DNA of 6,937 bases from positions 1 to 6,937 of the forward strand of contig CALCFP010000142.1 of assembly GCA_937900725.1 (NCBI GenBank), in the 5' to 3' direction. The notes below the pieces were generated by a model. That model was given only the letters and a program-made list of their open reading frames with translations. It was not told where the DNA came from and ran no database searches. A program made the position numbers and the translations under genes. Source of the DNA: an uncultured Bacteroidota bacterium (lineage in GTDB: Bacteria; Bacteroidota; Bacteroidia; Bacteroidales; SZUA-534). Positions 1-6,102 of this stretch are shown in pieces (position 1 is the stretch's first letter; each line of letters opens with the position of its first letter).

Positions 1-211
1 ATACGACAATTACGATGCCATCAATGTTGATAAGGTTTCTGAAATCCCATATGACTATGACGGGGTAATGGGAGTCCCGATTACGTTTTTGGATAAGTAT
101 AATCCTGAACAGTTTGAGATAGTAAAATTTCGAAAAGGTAACGATGAAAAGGATTTATCTGTAAATGGAAAGTGTCCGTATTTCAGAATCTTAATCCGCA
201 AAAAACAATAA
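1..211 (+). CDS. Adenine-specific DNA methyltransferase, EcoRI-methylase family (C-terminal fragment)
   Basis: This is the 3' end of a gene that starts outside the window; the frame begins at base 2 and gives 69 residues before TAA at 209-211. The peptide contains the block DYDGVMGVPITFLDKYNPEQ (residues 18-37), which I recognise as the C-terminal signature of EcoRI-type adenine methyltransferases, followed by NGKCPYFRILIRKK, matching the usual family ending. Family members transfer a methyl group from S-adenosylmethionine to N6 of adenine in duplex DNA. The catalytic (N/D)PP(Y/F) motif and the SAM-binding motif are upstream and not seen, so activity cannot be judged. The stop lies four bases before the start of the DUF262-HNH gene, so the two are probably co-transcribed and translationally coupled. 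The target site cannot be deduced from this fragment. The family call rests on recall of the motif, not on a database search. Confidence 0.8.
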   Translation, partial: YDNYDAINVDKVSEIPYDYDGVMGVPITFLDKYNPEQFEIVKFRKGNDEKDLSVNGKCPYFRILIRKKQ

Positions 212-215
212 TACT

Positions 216-1313
216 ATGGAAATTACATTAACCCCAATCCGCATTGGCGATTTGTATGCGGGATTCAGCAACAGTGAAGAAGAAGGCGTTTTTGGCTATA
301 GTGGCAAACTAAACATTCGTCCAAAGTATCAGCGTGAGTTTGTTTACAGTGAAAAGCAACAGGTTGCGGTTATTGAAAGTGTCCGTAAAGGGTTTCCGCT
401 CAATGTTATGTATTGGGTTGAAAACGAAGACGGTACATTTGAATTGCTCGATGGACAGCAACGTACAATGAGCATTTGTGAATTTTTGAGTGGCAACTTT
501 TTTGTCAATTGGAACGGTGCGCTTAAAAGTGGCGTAAACCTTACTCCCGACGAACTGCAAAAATTTAAGGACTACCAATTGATGGTGTACATTTGTCGAA
601 ACGGTAGCGACAGTGAGAAACTCGATTGGTTTCGCACCATAAACATCGCTGGCGAAGAACTCACCGATCAGGAAATTCGCAATGCCGTATATTCTGGCCC
701 ATTTGTCACCGAAGCAAAAAAGAAATTCAGCAAGACTGGTTGCGTCGCATACAAAATGGGTAACAATTATATGAGTGGTTCGCCAATTCGTCAAGACTAT
801 TTGGAAAAGGTGATTTCGTGGTTCAGTAACGGCAATATTGAAGAATATATGGCGGAGCATCAGCACGAAACCAATGCAGATGAGTTGTGGCTTTATTTTC
901 AAAATGTGATAAACTGGGTGAAGACAAAGTTCACCAAATACCGTAAGGAAATGAAAGGCCTTGAATGGGGCAAAATCTATAACCGTTACAAAGATGCGAA
1001 ACTTGACGCCAACGACTTGGAAATCAAGATTGCACAGTTGATGAAGGATAGCGATGTGCAGAAGAAATCAGGCATCTATGAATACGTGCTTGACGGCGAG
1101 GAATACCATTTAGGCATCAGGGCGTTCGACGACAACACCAAACGTGAGGTTTATGAACGTCAGAACGGCATTTGCAAGATATGTGGCAAACACTTCGAGA
1201 TAGAACAGATGGAAGCCGACCACATTACACCTTGGAAAGAAGGCGGTCGCACCATAGAGGGAAACTGCCAAATGCTTTGCCGTGAGTGTAACAGACGGAA
1301 GGGCGCAAAGTGA
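216..1313 (+). CDS. DUF262 (GmrS/ParB-like) and HNH nuclease fusion protein, putative defence or restriction endonuclease
   Basis: 365 residues with two recognisable parts. The N-terminal part is a DUF262 domain: YQREFVYSEKQQ at residues 38-49 and DGQQRTMSICEFL at 79-91, the nucleotide-handling signature shared with GmrS of the modification-dependent GmrSD nucleases and with ParB/Srx folds. A mostly helical stretch follows (about 130-300). The C-terminus is an HNH nuclease: zinc-type cysteine pairs C320/C323 and C355/C358, the catalytic ADH at 334-336, N350, and an NRRKGAK ending. All key residues are present, so the protein looks intact. ATG 216 is chosen because it lies four bases after the methyltransferase stop and precedes the first conserved block. 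The fusion suggests nucleotide-regulated DNA cleavage. Pairing with an adenine methyltransferase suggests restriction-modification, although DUF262 nucleases are often modification-dependent. No signal peptide or membrane segment is seen, so it is probably cytoplasmic. The substrate is unknown. Confidence 0.82.
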   Translation: MEITLTPIRIGDLYAGFSNSEEEGVFGYSGKLNIRPKYQREFVYSEKQQVAVIESVRKGFPLNVMYWVENEDGTFELLDGQQRTMSICEFLSGNFFVNWNGALKSGVNLTPDELQKFKDYQLMVYICRNGSDSEKLDWFRTINIAGEELTDQEIRNAVYSGPFVTEAKKKFSKTGCVAYKMGNNYMSGSPIRQDYLEKVISWFSNGNIEEYMAEHQHETNADELWLYFQNVINWVKTKFTKYRKEMKGLEWGKIYNRYKDAKLDANDLEIKIAQLMKDSDVQKKSGIYEYVLDGEEYHLGIRAFDDNTKREVYERQNGICKICGKHFEIEQMEADHITPWKEGGRTIEGNCQMLCRECNRRKGAK

Positions 1314-1337
1314 ATAGGCTTTGTGCCAACTGCAAAT

Positions 1338-1396
1338 AAAAACAACCAACGCGAGTGCGTGAAAATGAACACACATTGCGTTGGTTGCTTTTTTTT
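1338..1396. terminator. Bidirectional intrinsic terminator between convergent units
   Basis: A perfect 10-bp stem pairs CAACCAACGC (1343-1352) with GCGTTGGTTG (1378-1387). It continues inward as an imperfect stem (1354-1361 against 1370-1377, one mismatch and one G-T pair) around an 8-base loop. On the + strand the hairpin is followed by C and then eight Ts (1389-1396), terminating the methyltransferase/HNH unit. On the - strand it is followed by five Ts (complement of 1338-1342), which would serve the ispG end, 69 bases past its stop. The remaining bases of the 1314-1464 gap show nothing else recognisable. Confidence 0.88.
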
Positions 1397-1464
1397 GGAA
1401 TTTATGAAGTTGCGTTGATAACGCGAATCAATCTATCGTTAAGCCGTTAATCCTACGTTCGTCT

Positions 1465-3360
1465 CTACTTCTTGTCTTCCTCAATCATCTTAAGCAATTC
1501 GGCCGGCGCTACGGACTCGTCGATGCCACGTTTGACGAGTGTCTTGCCTTTGTACAGGTTGACTTTTCCTGGTCCTGCGCCAACGTAGCCGTAATCGGCA
1601 TCGGCCATTTCGCCTGGTCCGTTTACGATGCATCCCATGACGGCAATCTTAAGGCCGGAAAGATGTGAAGTGACCTTTTTCACTTCTTCCAGACCCTTTT
1701 CGATATTATACAAAGTGCGTCCGCACGAAGGGCAGGCAATGTATTCGGTCTTTGTATAGCGTGCTCGTGCCGATTGCAGAATGGTGAACGCGGTTTCGCT
1801 CACCTTGCTGACAGGTGTTGGGGCAAAATTGCTCAACCATAATCCGTTAGCCATTCCGTCAATAAAGAAGATTCCGTTGTCGGCAGATGCCTTCAGTTGA
1901 AATTTGGCAAGGTCGGGTTCCTTGTATATGCTACTTACCACAACTGGCAGGTTTACATTGTTGGCTATCAGTGTGTTGAACATTGCACGCTGTTCGGCTG
2001 ACTGATTCACGCACATAGAGCAGAGGATGAGCACTACTGTCGGGTCCTCTTTCCGACGGTCCATTGCTTCCTTTGTGAGCGTGTTGAGGCTAACCATAAC
2101 CCAATTGCGCTTGTCTGATTTGTATTTGGCTGTCAAGTAAGTGTTTAGTCCATACAAAGGTTCAAAGTTGCTATCTTTTATCCACGCTTTGTAGTCAATC
2201 AAAAGAGAAATATCCTTTGTCTTGAAGTCGGGCAAATCCATTTCGGGAGCGCCAAAATACAGGACGTCAGGTGATTGCTGGCTTCCAGCAATGGTCATTG
2301 TGTTGAGGTCGAAACTGATGTTGAGTGACTTCAGCGTTTCCATTGACAGGTCTGGCAAATCGCAGATAACCAGCGGTTTTGCACTGTCGAACGACGGATT
2401 TAGCGCAGTGCTTCGCTTGCTGAAACTGAACGGATTGAAAGCCAACGGTTCGGAATAGTTTATCTTGACATTCTTGTCGGTGCTTGCGAAATAGTCGACA
2501 AGCATTTTGGCTGGTTCAATCTCGTTGGCAGGATTGCCCGTCAGCGATACGCGTATAGTGTCACCGATGCCGTCGCCCATAAGAGCGCCTATGCCCACAG
2601 CGGATTTTATTATGCCGTCGGTTCCAGTACCTGCTTCGGTCACGCCGAGGTGGATTGGAAAATTCATCTTCTCGTCGTTCATCTGCTTTGCAAGAAGTCG
2701 GTAGGCTTGCACCATTACAACCGTGTTGCTCGATTTTAGCGATACTGCAACATTCTGAAAATCATATTTTTGGCATACGCGCAAGAATTCCATTGTAGCC
2801 TCAACCATTCCCGCAGGGGTATCGCCGTAACGCGACATTATGCGGTCGGACAGGGAACCGTGGTTGGTGCCGATGCGCAGAGCCGTGCCGTGTTCCTTGC
2901 AAATGTCGATGAGCGAGTGCAAGCGTTCGTCGAGTTTGTCGAGTTCGGCCTTGTATTCCTCGTCGGTAAATTCGAGCGAGGTGAAAGTGGCGCGTTTCTC
3001 AAGGTAATTGCCAGGGTTGATTCGCACCTTGTCCACAAACTGTGCGGTGATGTCGGCCAGACGTGCGTTGAAATGCACGTCGGCGACTATTGGCAGGCAG
3101 TAGCCACGTTCCACGAGCCCATTCTTGATGTCGCGCAATGCATAGGCATCTTTCTCGTCGATAGCCGTGAAGCGCACCAATTCAGCGCCAGCGTCAAAAA
3201 TCTCAATAGCCTGCCTTATGGATGCTTCAACATCGTGGGTGGGCGTGTTTGCCATTGATTGAACGCGGATTGGGTTTAACCCGCCCATTTTCAGTTTGCC
3301 GACGCTTATTTCGTGAGTGTCAAAGCGCTTGTCGTTGAATGACGAATTGACGATATCCAT
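1465..3360 (-). CDS. ispG: 4-hydroxy-3-methylbut-2-enyl diphosphate synthase, long form with insert domain
   Basis: IspG (GcpE) converts 2-C-methyl-D-erythritol 2,4-cyclodiphosphate to HMBPP, the penultimate step of the MEP isoprenoid pathway, using a 4Fe-4S cluster and an external electron donor such as flavodoxin or ferredoxin. The 631-residue protein has the N-terminal TIM-barrel region (about 15-285, with GGLNPIRVQSM at 26-36 and GIGDTIRVSLTGNP at 264-277). An insert of about 240 residues (285-530) follows, and then the C-terminal cluster domain with CPSC at 543-546 and GCIVNGPGE at 576-584. C543, C546 and C577 would hold the cluster, and E584 is the conserved glutamate. Proteobacterial IspG is about 370 residues; the extra A* domain is the form known from Bacteroidota, Chlamydiae and plants. 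The ATG at 3358-3360 gives the usual short lead-in and lies 11 bases after the ribE stop, indicating one operon. No Shine-Dalgarno sequence is seen, as is normal for Bacteroidota. Confidence 0.97.
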   Translation of the reverse strand: MDIVNSSFNDKRFDTHEISVGKLKMGGLNPIRVQSMANTPTHDVEASIRQAIEIFDAGAELVRFTAIDEKDAYALRDIKNGLVERGYCLPIVADVHFNARLADITAQFVDKVRINPGNYLEKRATFTSLEFTDEEYKAELDKLDERLHSLIDICKEHGTALRIGTNHGSLSDRIMSRYGDTPAGMVEATMEFLRVCQKYDFQNVAVSLKSSNTVVMVQAYRLLAKQMNDEKMNFPIHLGVTEAGTGTDGIIKSAVGIGALMGDGIGDTIRVSLTGNPANEIEPAKMLVDYFASTDKNVKINYSEPLAFNPFSFSKRSTALNPSFDSAKPLVICDLPDLSMETLKSLNISFDLNTMTIAGSQQSPDVLYFGAPEMDLPDFKTKDISLLIDYKAWIKDSNFEPLYGLNTYLTAKYKSDKRNWVMVSLNTLTKEAMDRRKEDPTVVLILCSMCVNQSAEQRAMFNTLIANNVNLPVVVSSIYKEPDLAKFQLKASADNGIFFIDGMANGLWLSNFAPTPVSKVSETAFTILQSARARYTKTEYIACPSCGRTLYNIEKGLEEVKKVTSHLSGLKIAVMGCIVNGPGEMADADYGYVGAGPGKVNLYKGKTLVKRGIDESVAPAELLKMIEEDKK

Positions 3361-3371
3361 ATTCTGTAACT

Positions 3372-3980
3372 TTAGTCTTGTTGTAGTCTTGTTATTTGCG
3401 CGATGTACTTTCCGATGATGTCAAATTCCAGATTTACGACAGGGCCCACCTTGTTGGTGTGGAAATTTGTGTTGTCGAAAGTGTAAGGGATGATGCAGAC
3501 TTGGAACGTGTCGCGAGTAGGACGGCAGACGGTGAGGCTCACGCCGTTGACAGTCACCGAGCCCTTGTCGACGGTGAGGTAGCCACGGCTTGCCATTTCC
3601 TTGCTGAAACAATACTCGAACGTGAACACGTGACTGCCTTCGGCGTCTTCAACGCAGGTGCATTTGGCGGTGGTGTCCACGTGGCCTTGCACGATGTGGC
3701 CGTCCAGACGCCCGTTCATCAGCATTGAGCGTTCAACGTTAACCTTGTCGCCGACCTTGAGCAGGCCGAGGTTTGAGCAGTCAAGAGTTTCTTTCATTGC
3801 CGTCACGGTGTAGGTGCCGTCCTTAATGCGGACAACTGTCAGGCAAACGCCGTTGTGTGCCACGCTTTGGTCGATCTTCAGTTCGTTAACAAATGAGCAT
3901 TTTAGCGTGAAATGCAGATTTTCCTGGTCTTTTTCGATGCCGACAACTTCGGCAAATTCTTCAACAATTCCTGAAAACAT
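3372..3980 (-). CDS. ribE: Riboflavin synthase (alpha chain)
   Basis: Catalyses the last step of riboflavin synthesis, dismutation of two 6,7-dimethyl-8-ribityllumazine molecules to riboflavin and the pyrimidinedione precursor. The 202 residues fit the family length (about 200-215) and show its internal duplication: two lumazine-binding barrels, roughly 1-90 and 91-190. The N-terminus MFSGIVEE is diagnostic. Repeat one carries SVAHNGVCLTVV (39-50) with C46, the counterpart of the conserved active-site-region cysteine. Repeat two carries GHIVQGHVDT (94-103) and the parallel VNGVSLTV (144-151) with serine 148. The first methionine is fixed by the family start. It is the first gene of a - strand operon with ispG directly behind it. 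No other riboflavin genes are in the window, and no FMN riboswitch was recognised in the leader. The same function is called ribC in E. coli. Confidence 0.96.
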   Translation of the reverse strand: MFSGIVEEFAEVVGIEKDQENLHFTLKCSFVNELKIDQSVAHNGVCLTVVRIKDGTYTVTAMKETLDCSNLGLLKVGDKVNVERSMLMNGRLDGHIVQGHVDTTAKCTCVEDAEGSHVFTFEYCFSKEMASRGYLTVDKGSVTVNGVSLTVCRPTRDTFQVCIIPYTFDNTNFHTNKVGPVVNLEFDIIGKYIAQITRLQQD

Positions 3981-4040
3981 ATTGTCTTATATTTTAGGTT
4001 TCAAATAGAAATCCCCTTAAAAAATCATTCACAAAATACG

Positions 4041-4060
4041 GAAGCACCAATATGGGCTTC
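4041..4060 (-). promoter_or_regulatory. Hairpin at the predicted 5' end of the ribE-ispG transcript
   Basis: GAAGC (4041-4045) pairs with GCTTC (4056-4060), and after one bulged A the CCA (4047-4049) pairs with TGG (4053-4055). This gives an 8-bp stem with a three-base loop. It lies just downstream of the candidate ribE -7 element on the - strand, so it would form at the very start of the mRNA. A run of six Ts on the - strand (complement of 4019-4024) follows 16 bases later, too far for a classical terminator. An mRNA-stabilising or regulatory role is inference only. Confidence 0.3.
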
Positions 4061-4062
4061 AT

Positions 4063-4070
4063 CAAACCTA
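4063..4070 (-). promoter_or_regulatory. Candidate Bacteroidota -7 promoter element for ribE-ispG
   Basis: The - strand reads TAGGTTTG, an exact match to the Bacteroides -7 consensus TAnnTTTG. It would start transcription near 4055-4058, leaving a leader of about 75 bases before the ribE ATG. No clear TTTG element is found at the usual 19-21 base distance upstream, so the promoter is only half supported. Confidence 0.38.
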
Positions 4071-4240
4071 ATGCGATTTATTTTGCTAGTTTATAATATT
4101 TTATACATAAATAGTAAAACGTGTCACGCTACCATAAATCCGACCGCAATTTATTAAAGATTTCCGACCGAACGATTTTTCGCGTGAGCGAATTAAGAAA
4201 CCGATCTGCCATTGGTGCAATACAATGCTGAAATATTTGA

Positions 4241-4271
4241 TTTGCAGATAAAATATTATTTTATAATTTTG
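4241..4271 (+). promoter_or_regulatory. Bacteroidota-type sigma-ABfr promoter for rimP-nusA-infB
   Basis: TTTG at 4241-4244 is followed after 19 bases by TAATTTTG at 4264-4271. Both elements and the spacing match the Bacteroides -33 (TTTG) / -7 (TAnnTTTG) consensus. The spacer is AT-rich and nearly palindromic (about 4250-4264). Transcription would begin near 4275-4280, giving a leader of roughly 60 bases that includes the hairpin before rimP. Confidence 0.7.
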
Positions 4272-4297
4272 TATCGTTTTTATGGGGTAAATAATTC

Positions 4298-4327
4298 CAG
4301 GGGACCACAAAGTCCCCTGTTTTATTA
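4298..4327 (+). promoter_or_regulatory. Leader hairpin with U-rich tail before rimP, possible attenuator
   Basis: A perfect 8-bp stem pairs CAGGGGAC (4298-4305) with GTCCCCTG (4312-4319) around the loop CACAAA. TTTTATTA follows directly (4320-4327). The stem is far more GC-rich than its surroundings and lies between the predicted promoter and the rimP ATG, which starts only 17 bases after the stem. The form is that of a short intrinsic terminator with a weak U-tract, so it may attenuate transcription into the nusA operon; alternatively it may only shape the leader or affect translation. No alternative antiterminator pairing was found by eye. Confidence 0.5.
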
Positions 4328-4336
4328 CATTAAACT

Positions 4337-4801
4337 ATGATAGAAAAAAAACAAATAGAGGACATTGTTGCTGGCAAGATTGCTGACACCGACCTATTTC
4401 TGGTAGATGTGAAGATTGACACGCAAAACAACATTACCGTTGTGCTCGATTCGCCCGAAGGCATCTCGATAGACGCTTGCGTGGTGATGAGCCAGTACAT
4501 TGAGTCGCAACTCGACCGCGAGAGTGAGGATTTTGCTCTCGAAGTTTCATCGCCAGGCGTGGGGCAACCACTCAAGGTGTTGCAACAATATACCAAGATT
4601 CTGAATGGCACAATTGAGATATTGCTCAACAACGGTCAGAAAATCAACGGCATACTGCGCGATGCGAATCAGGAAGGCATTCTTGTGGAGTATGAGGCAA
4701 AGGAAAAGCCCGAAGGGGCAAAACGTCCTGTAAAGGTGACAAAGACAGAACCATACGCATTCAGCGAAATAAAATCAGTTAAGGAAACAATAATCTTTTA
4801 G
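4337..4801 (+). CDS. rimP: Ribosome maturation factor RimP
   Basis: RimP binds the free 30S subunit and helps its late assembly, including incorporation of ribosomal proteins around S12. The 154-residue length is typical. The N-terminal alpha/beta domain (about 1-80) ends in the diagnostic EVSSPGVGQPL at 69-79, close to the family SSPGxxRPL motif, although a glutamine here replaces the common arginine. The C-terminal small beta-barrel (about 85-154) carries the NGQKINGILRDA stretch at 99-110 expected of the SH3-like fold. The start follows an A/T-rich leader with no Shine-Dalgarno sequence. It is the first gene of the rimP-nusA-infB operon; nusA begins 11 bases after its stop, and this order, conserved across bacteria, supports the call. 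Confidence 0.96.
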   Translation: MIEKKQIEDIVAGKIADTDLFLVDVKIDTQNNITVVLDSPEGISIDACVVMSQYIESQLDRESEDFALEVSSPGVGQPLKVLQQYTKILNGTIEILLNNGQKINGILRDANQEGILVEYEAKEKPEGAKRPVKVTKTEPYAFSEIKSVKETIIF

Positions 4802-4812
4802 CATAATCAGAA

Positions 4813-6045
4813 ATGGAAAATTTGAACCTAACCGACACATTTTCAGAGTTCAAGGAACTGAAAAACATTGACCGCCCTACAATGATGAGGGTTTTGGAAG
4901 ACGTGTTCAGAAGCACATTGGTAAAACAATACGGCTCTGACGAGAATTTCGACATTATCATCAACATTGACAAAGGCGACTTTGAAATTTGGCGCAACCG
5001 CGAGGTTGTTGAAGACGCTGATTTGGAAGATCCAAACAGGCAGATATCTTTAACCGAGGCAAAACAGATTGACGCCGACTATGAAGTAGGCGAGGAGGTT
5101 TCCGATGAAGTGAAAATGAAGGATTTCGGACGTCGTGCAATATTGACACTTCGCCAAAACCTGACTTCGCGCATCCTTGACCTTGAAAAGGACCAACTCT
5201 ATGCCAAGTACAAAGATCGCATCGGCGAGATAATAACAGGCGAGGTTTACCAAGTATGGAAAAAGGAGATAATGATTATCGACGACGAGGGCAACGAACT
5301 GATTATGCCAAAGCAGGAGCAGATACCAAGCGACTATTTCCGCAAGGGTGACAGCGTCCGCGCCGCAGTAGTGCGCGTTGAGATGCGCAATGCAACCCCG
5401 CTTGTGATATTGTCACGTACAAGCCCAATATTCCTTGAGCGCCTGTTCGAACTTGAAGTTCCTGAAATATTTGACGGCCTTATCACCATAAAGAACATAA
5501 AGCGTATTCCAGGCGAACGTGCAAAAGTTGCCGTAGAGTCGTACGACGAGCGTATCGACCCGGTTGGCGCTTGCGTTGGCATGAAGGGCGCACGTATTCA
5601 CGGCATTGTCCGCGAGTTGCGCAACGAAAACATCGATGTAATCAACTATACAAACAACCTGTCGTTGTACATTACACGTGCACTGAGCCCGGCAAAAGTT
5701 TCCCAGATCAAGATAAACGAAGAGACAAAGAAGGCCGACGTTTACCTACAGCCAGACCAGGTGTCGCTGGCAATTGGCAAGGGTGGCTCAAACATCAAAC
5801 TTGCAAGCCAGTTGACAGGTTATGAAATCGATGTCTATCGTGAGTCGGCCGACGAGGAAGATGTCGACCTTGAAGAATTTGCAGACGAAATAGACGGATG
5901 GGTTCTTGACGCACTCAAGGCTATTGGTTGCGATACCGCCAAGAGTGTTCTGGAAATCACACCAGAAGAACTTGTACGCCGTACCGACCTTGAGGAAAAC
6001 ACTGTCAACGACGTCATCAAGATACTCAAGGCTGAATTTGAATAA
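4813..6045 (+). CDS. nusA: Transcription termination/antitermination factor NusA
   Basis: NusA binds RNA polymerase and nascent RNA, promoting pausing and intrinsic termination and taking part in antitermination on rRNA operons. The 410 residues show the standard order. An N-terminal polymerase-binding domain (about 1-125) includes RPTMMRVLEDVFRSTL. An S1 domain follows (about 135-202, with GEIITGEVYQV). KH1 (about 230-290) has GMKG at 256-259, and KH2 (about 295-345) has IGKGGSNIKLASQLTG at 321-336. A short helix-hairpin-helix-like tail (about 360-410) with an acidic lead (DEEDVDLEEF) replaces the two long acidic repeats of the 495-residue E. coli protein. This shorter form is usual for Bacteroidota and is not a truncation. 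The ATG lies 11 bases after rimP, and infB follows 57 bases downstream. No Shine-Dalgarno sequence is seen. Confidence 0.98.
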   Translation: MENLNLTDTFSEFKELKNIDRPTMMRVLEDVFRSTLVKQYGSDENFDIIINIDKGDFEIWRNREVVEDADLEDPNRQISLTEAKQIDADYEVGEEVSDEVKMKDFGRRAILTLRQNLTSRILDLEKDQLYAKYKDRIGEIITGEVYQVWKKEIMIIDDEGNELIMPKQEQIPSDYFRKGDSVRAAVVRVEMRNATPLVILSRTSPIFLERLFELEVPEIFDGLITIKNIKRIPGERAKVAVESYDERIDPVGACVGMKGARIHGIVRELRNENIDVINYTNNLSLYITRALSPAKVSQIKINEETKKADVYLQPDQVSLAIGKGGSNIKLASQLTGYEIDVYRESADEEDVDLEEFADEIDGWVLDALKAIGCDTAKSVLEITPEELVRRTDLEENTVNDVIKILKAEFE

Positions 6046-6102
6046 CTGACAATCAACCAAGACATCAACCTTTGATAAAATAAACAAACTCAAAAGAAGC
6101 AA

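Larger units (their letters stand above)
3981..4336. other. Divergent intergenic spacer between ribE and rimP
   Basis: This gene-free stretch of 356 bases separates the ribE-ispG and rimP-nusA-infB operons and must carry both promoters. It is AT-rich. It contains the rimP promoter and leader hairpin and a candidate ribE promoter (listed separately). Smaller structures are a CGTGTCACG odd palindrome (4120-4128), two copies of CCGACCG 24 bases apart (4140-4146 and 4164-4170), a TTCGC-GTGA-GCGAA hairpin (4180-4193) and CATTG/CAATG arms near 4210-4228. I see no tRNA, known riboswitch or credible coding frame here. Confidence 0.75.

Noticed and set aside
309..902. Open frame of 197 codons on the - strand within the DUF262-HNH gene
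   Set aside because: It is antisense to a gene with clear motifs. The peptide is rich in Phe, Leu and Val, as expected from reading the complement of a charged protein.
2785..2790. Avoidance of GAATTC sites as a hint that the methylase recognises the EcoRI site
   Set aside because: GAATTC occurs at 2785-2790 and 6805-6810, about the number expected by chance in 6.9 kb, so nothing can be said about specificity.
2770..3258. Open frame of 162 codons on the + strand
   Set aside because: It lies entirely antisense to the well-supported ispG gene, and its product resembles no family I know. It is a by-product of ispG codon use.
3981..4060. FMN riboswitch in the ribE leader
   Set aside because: The leader is only about 75 bases long, too short for the multi-helix RFN element, and none of its conserved blocks are visible.
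4101..4310. Small open frame of 69 codons on the - strand in the ribE-rimP spacer
   Set aside because: It would overlap the rimP promoter and leader hairpin, shows no recognisable domain and has no clear promoter of its own.
4813..6045. Truncated NusA (410 instead of about 495 residues)
   Set aside because: The shorter form with a single C-terminal helical module is normal outside Proteobacteria; all polymerase- and RNA-binding domains are present.
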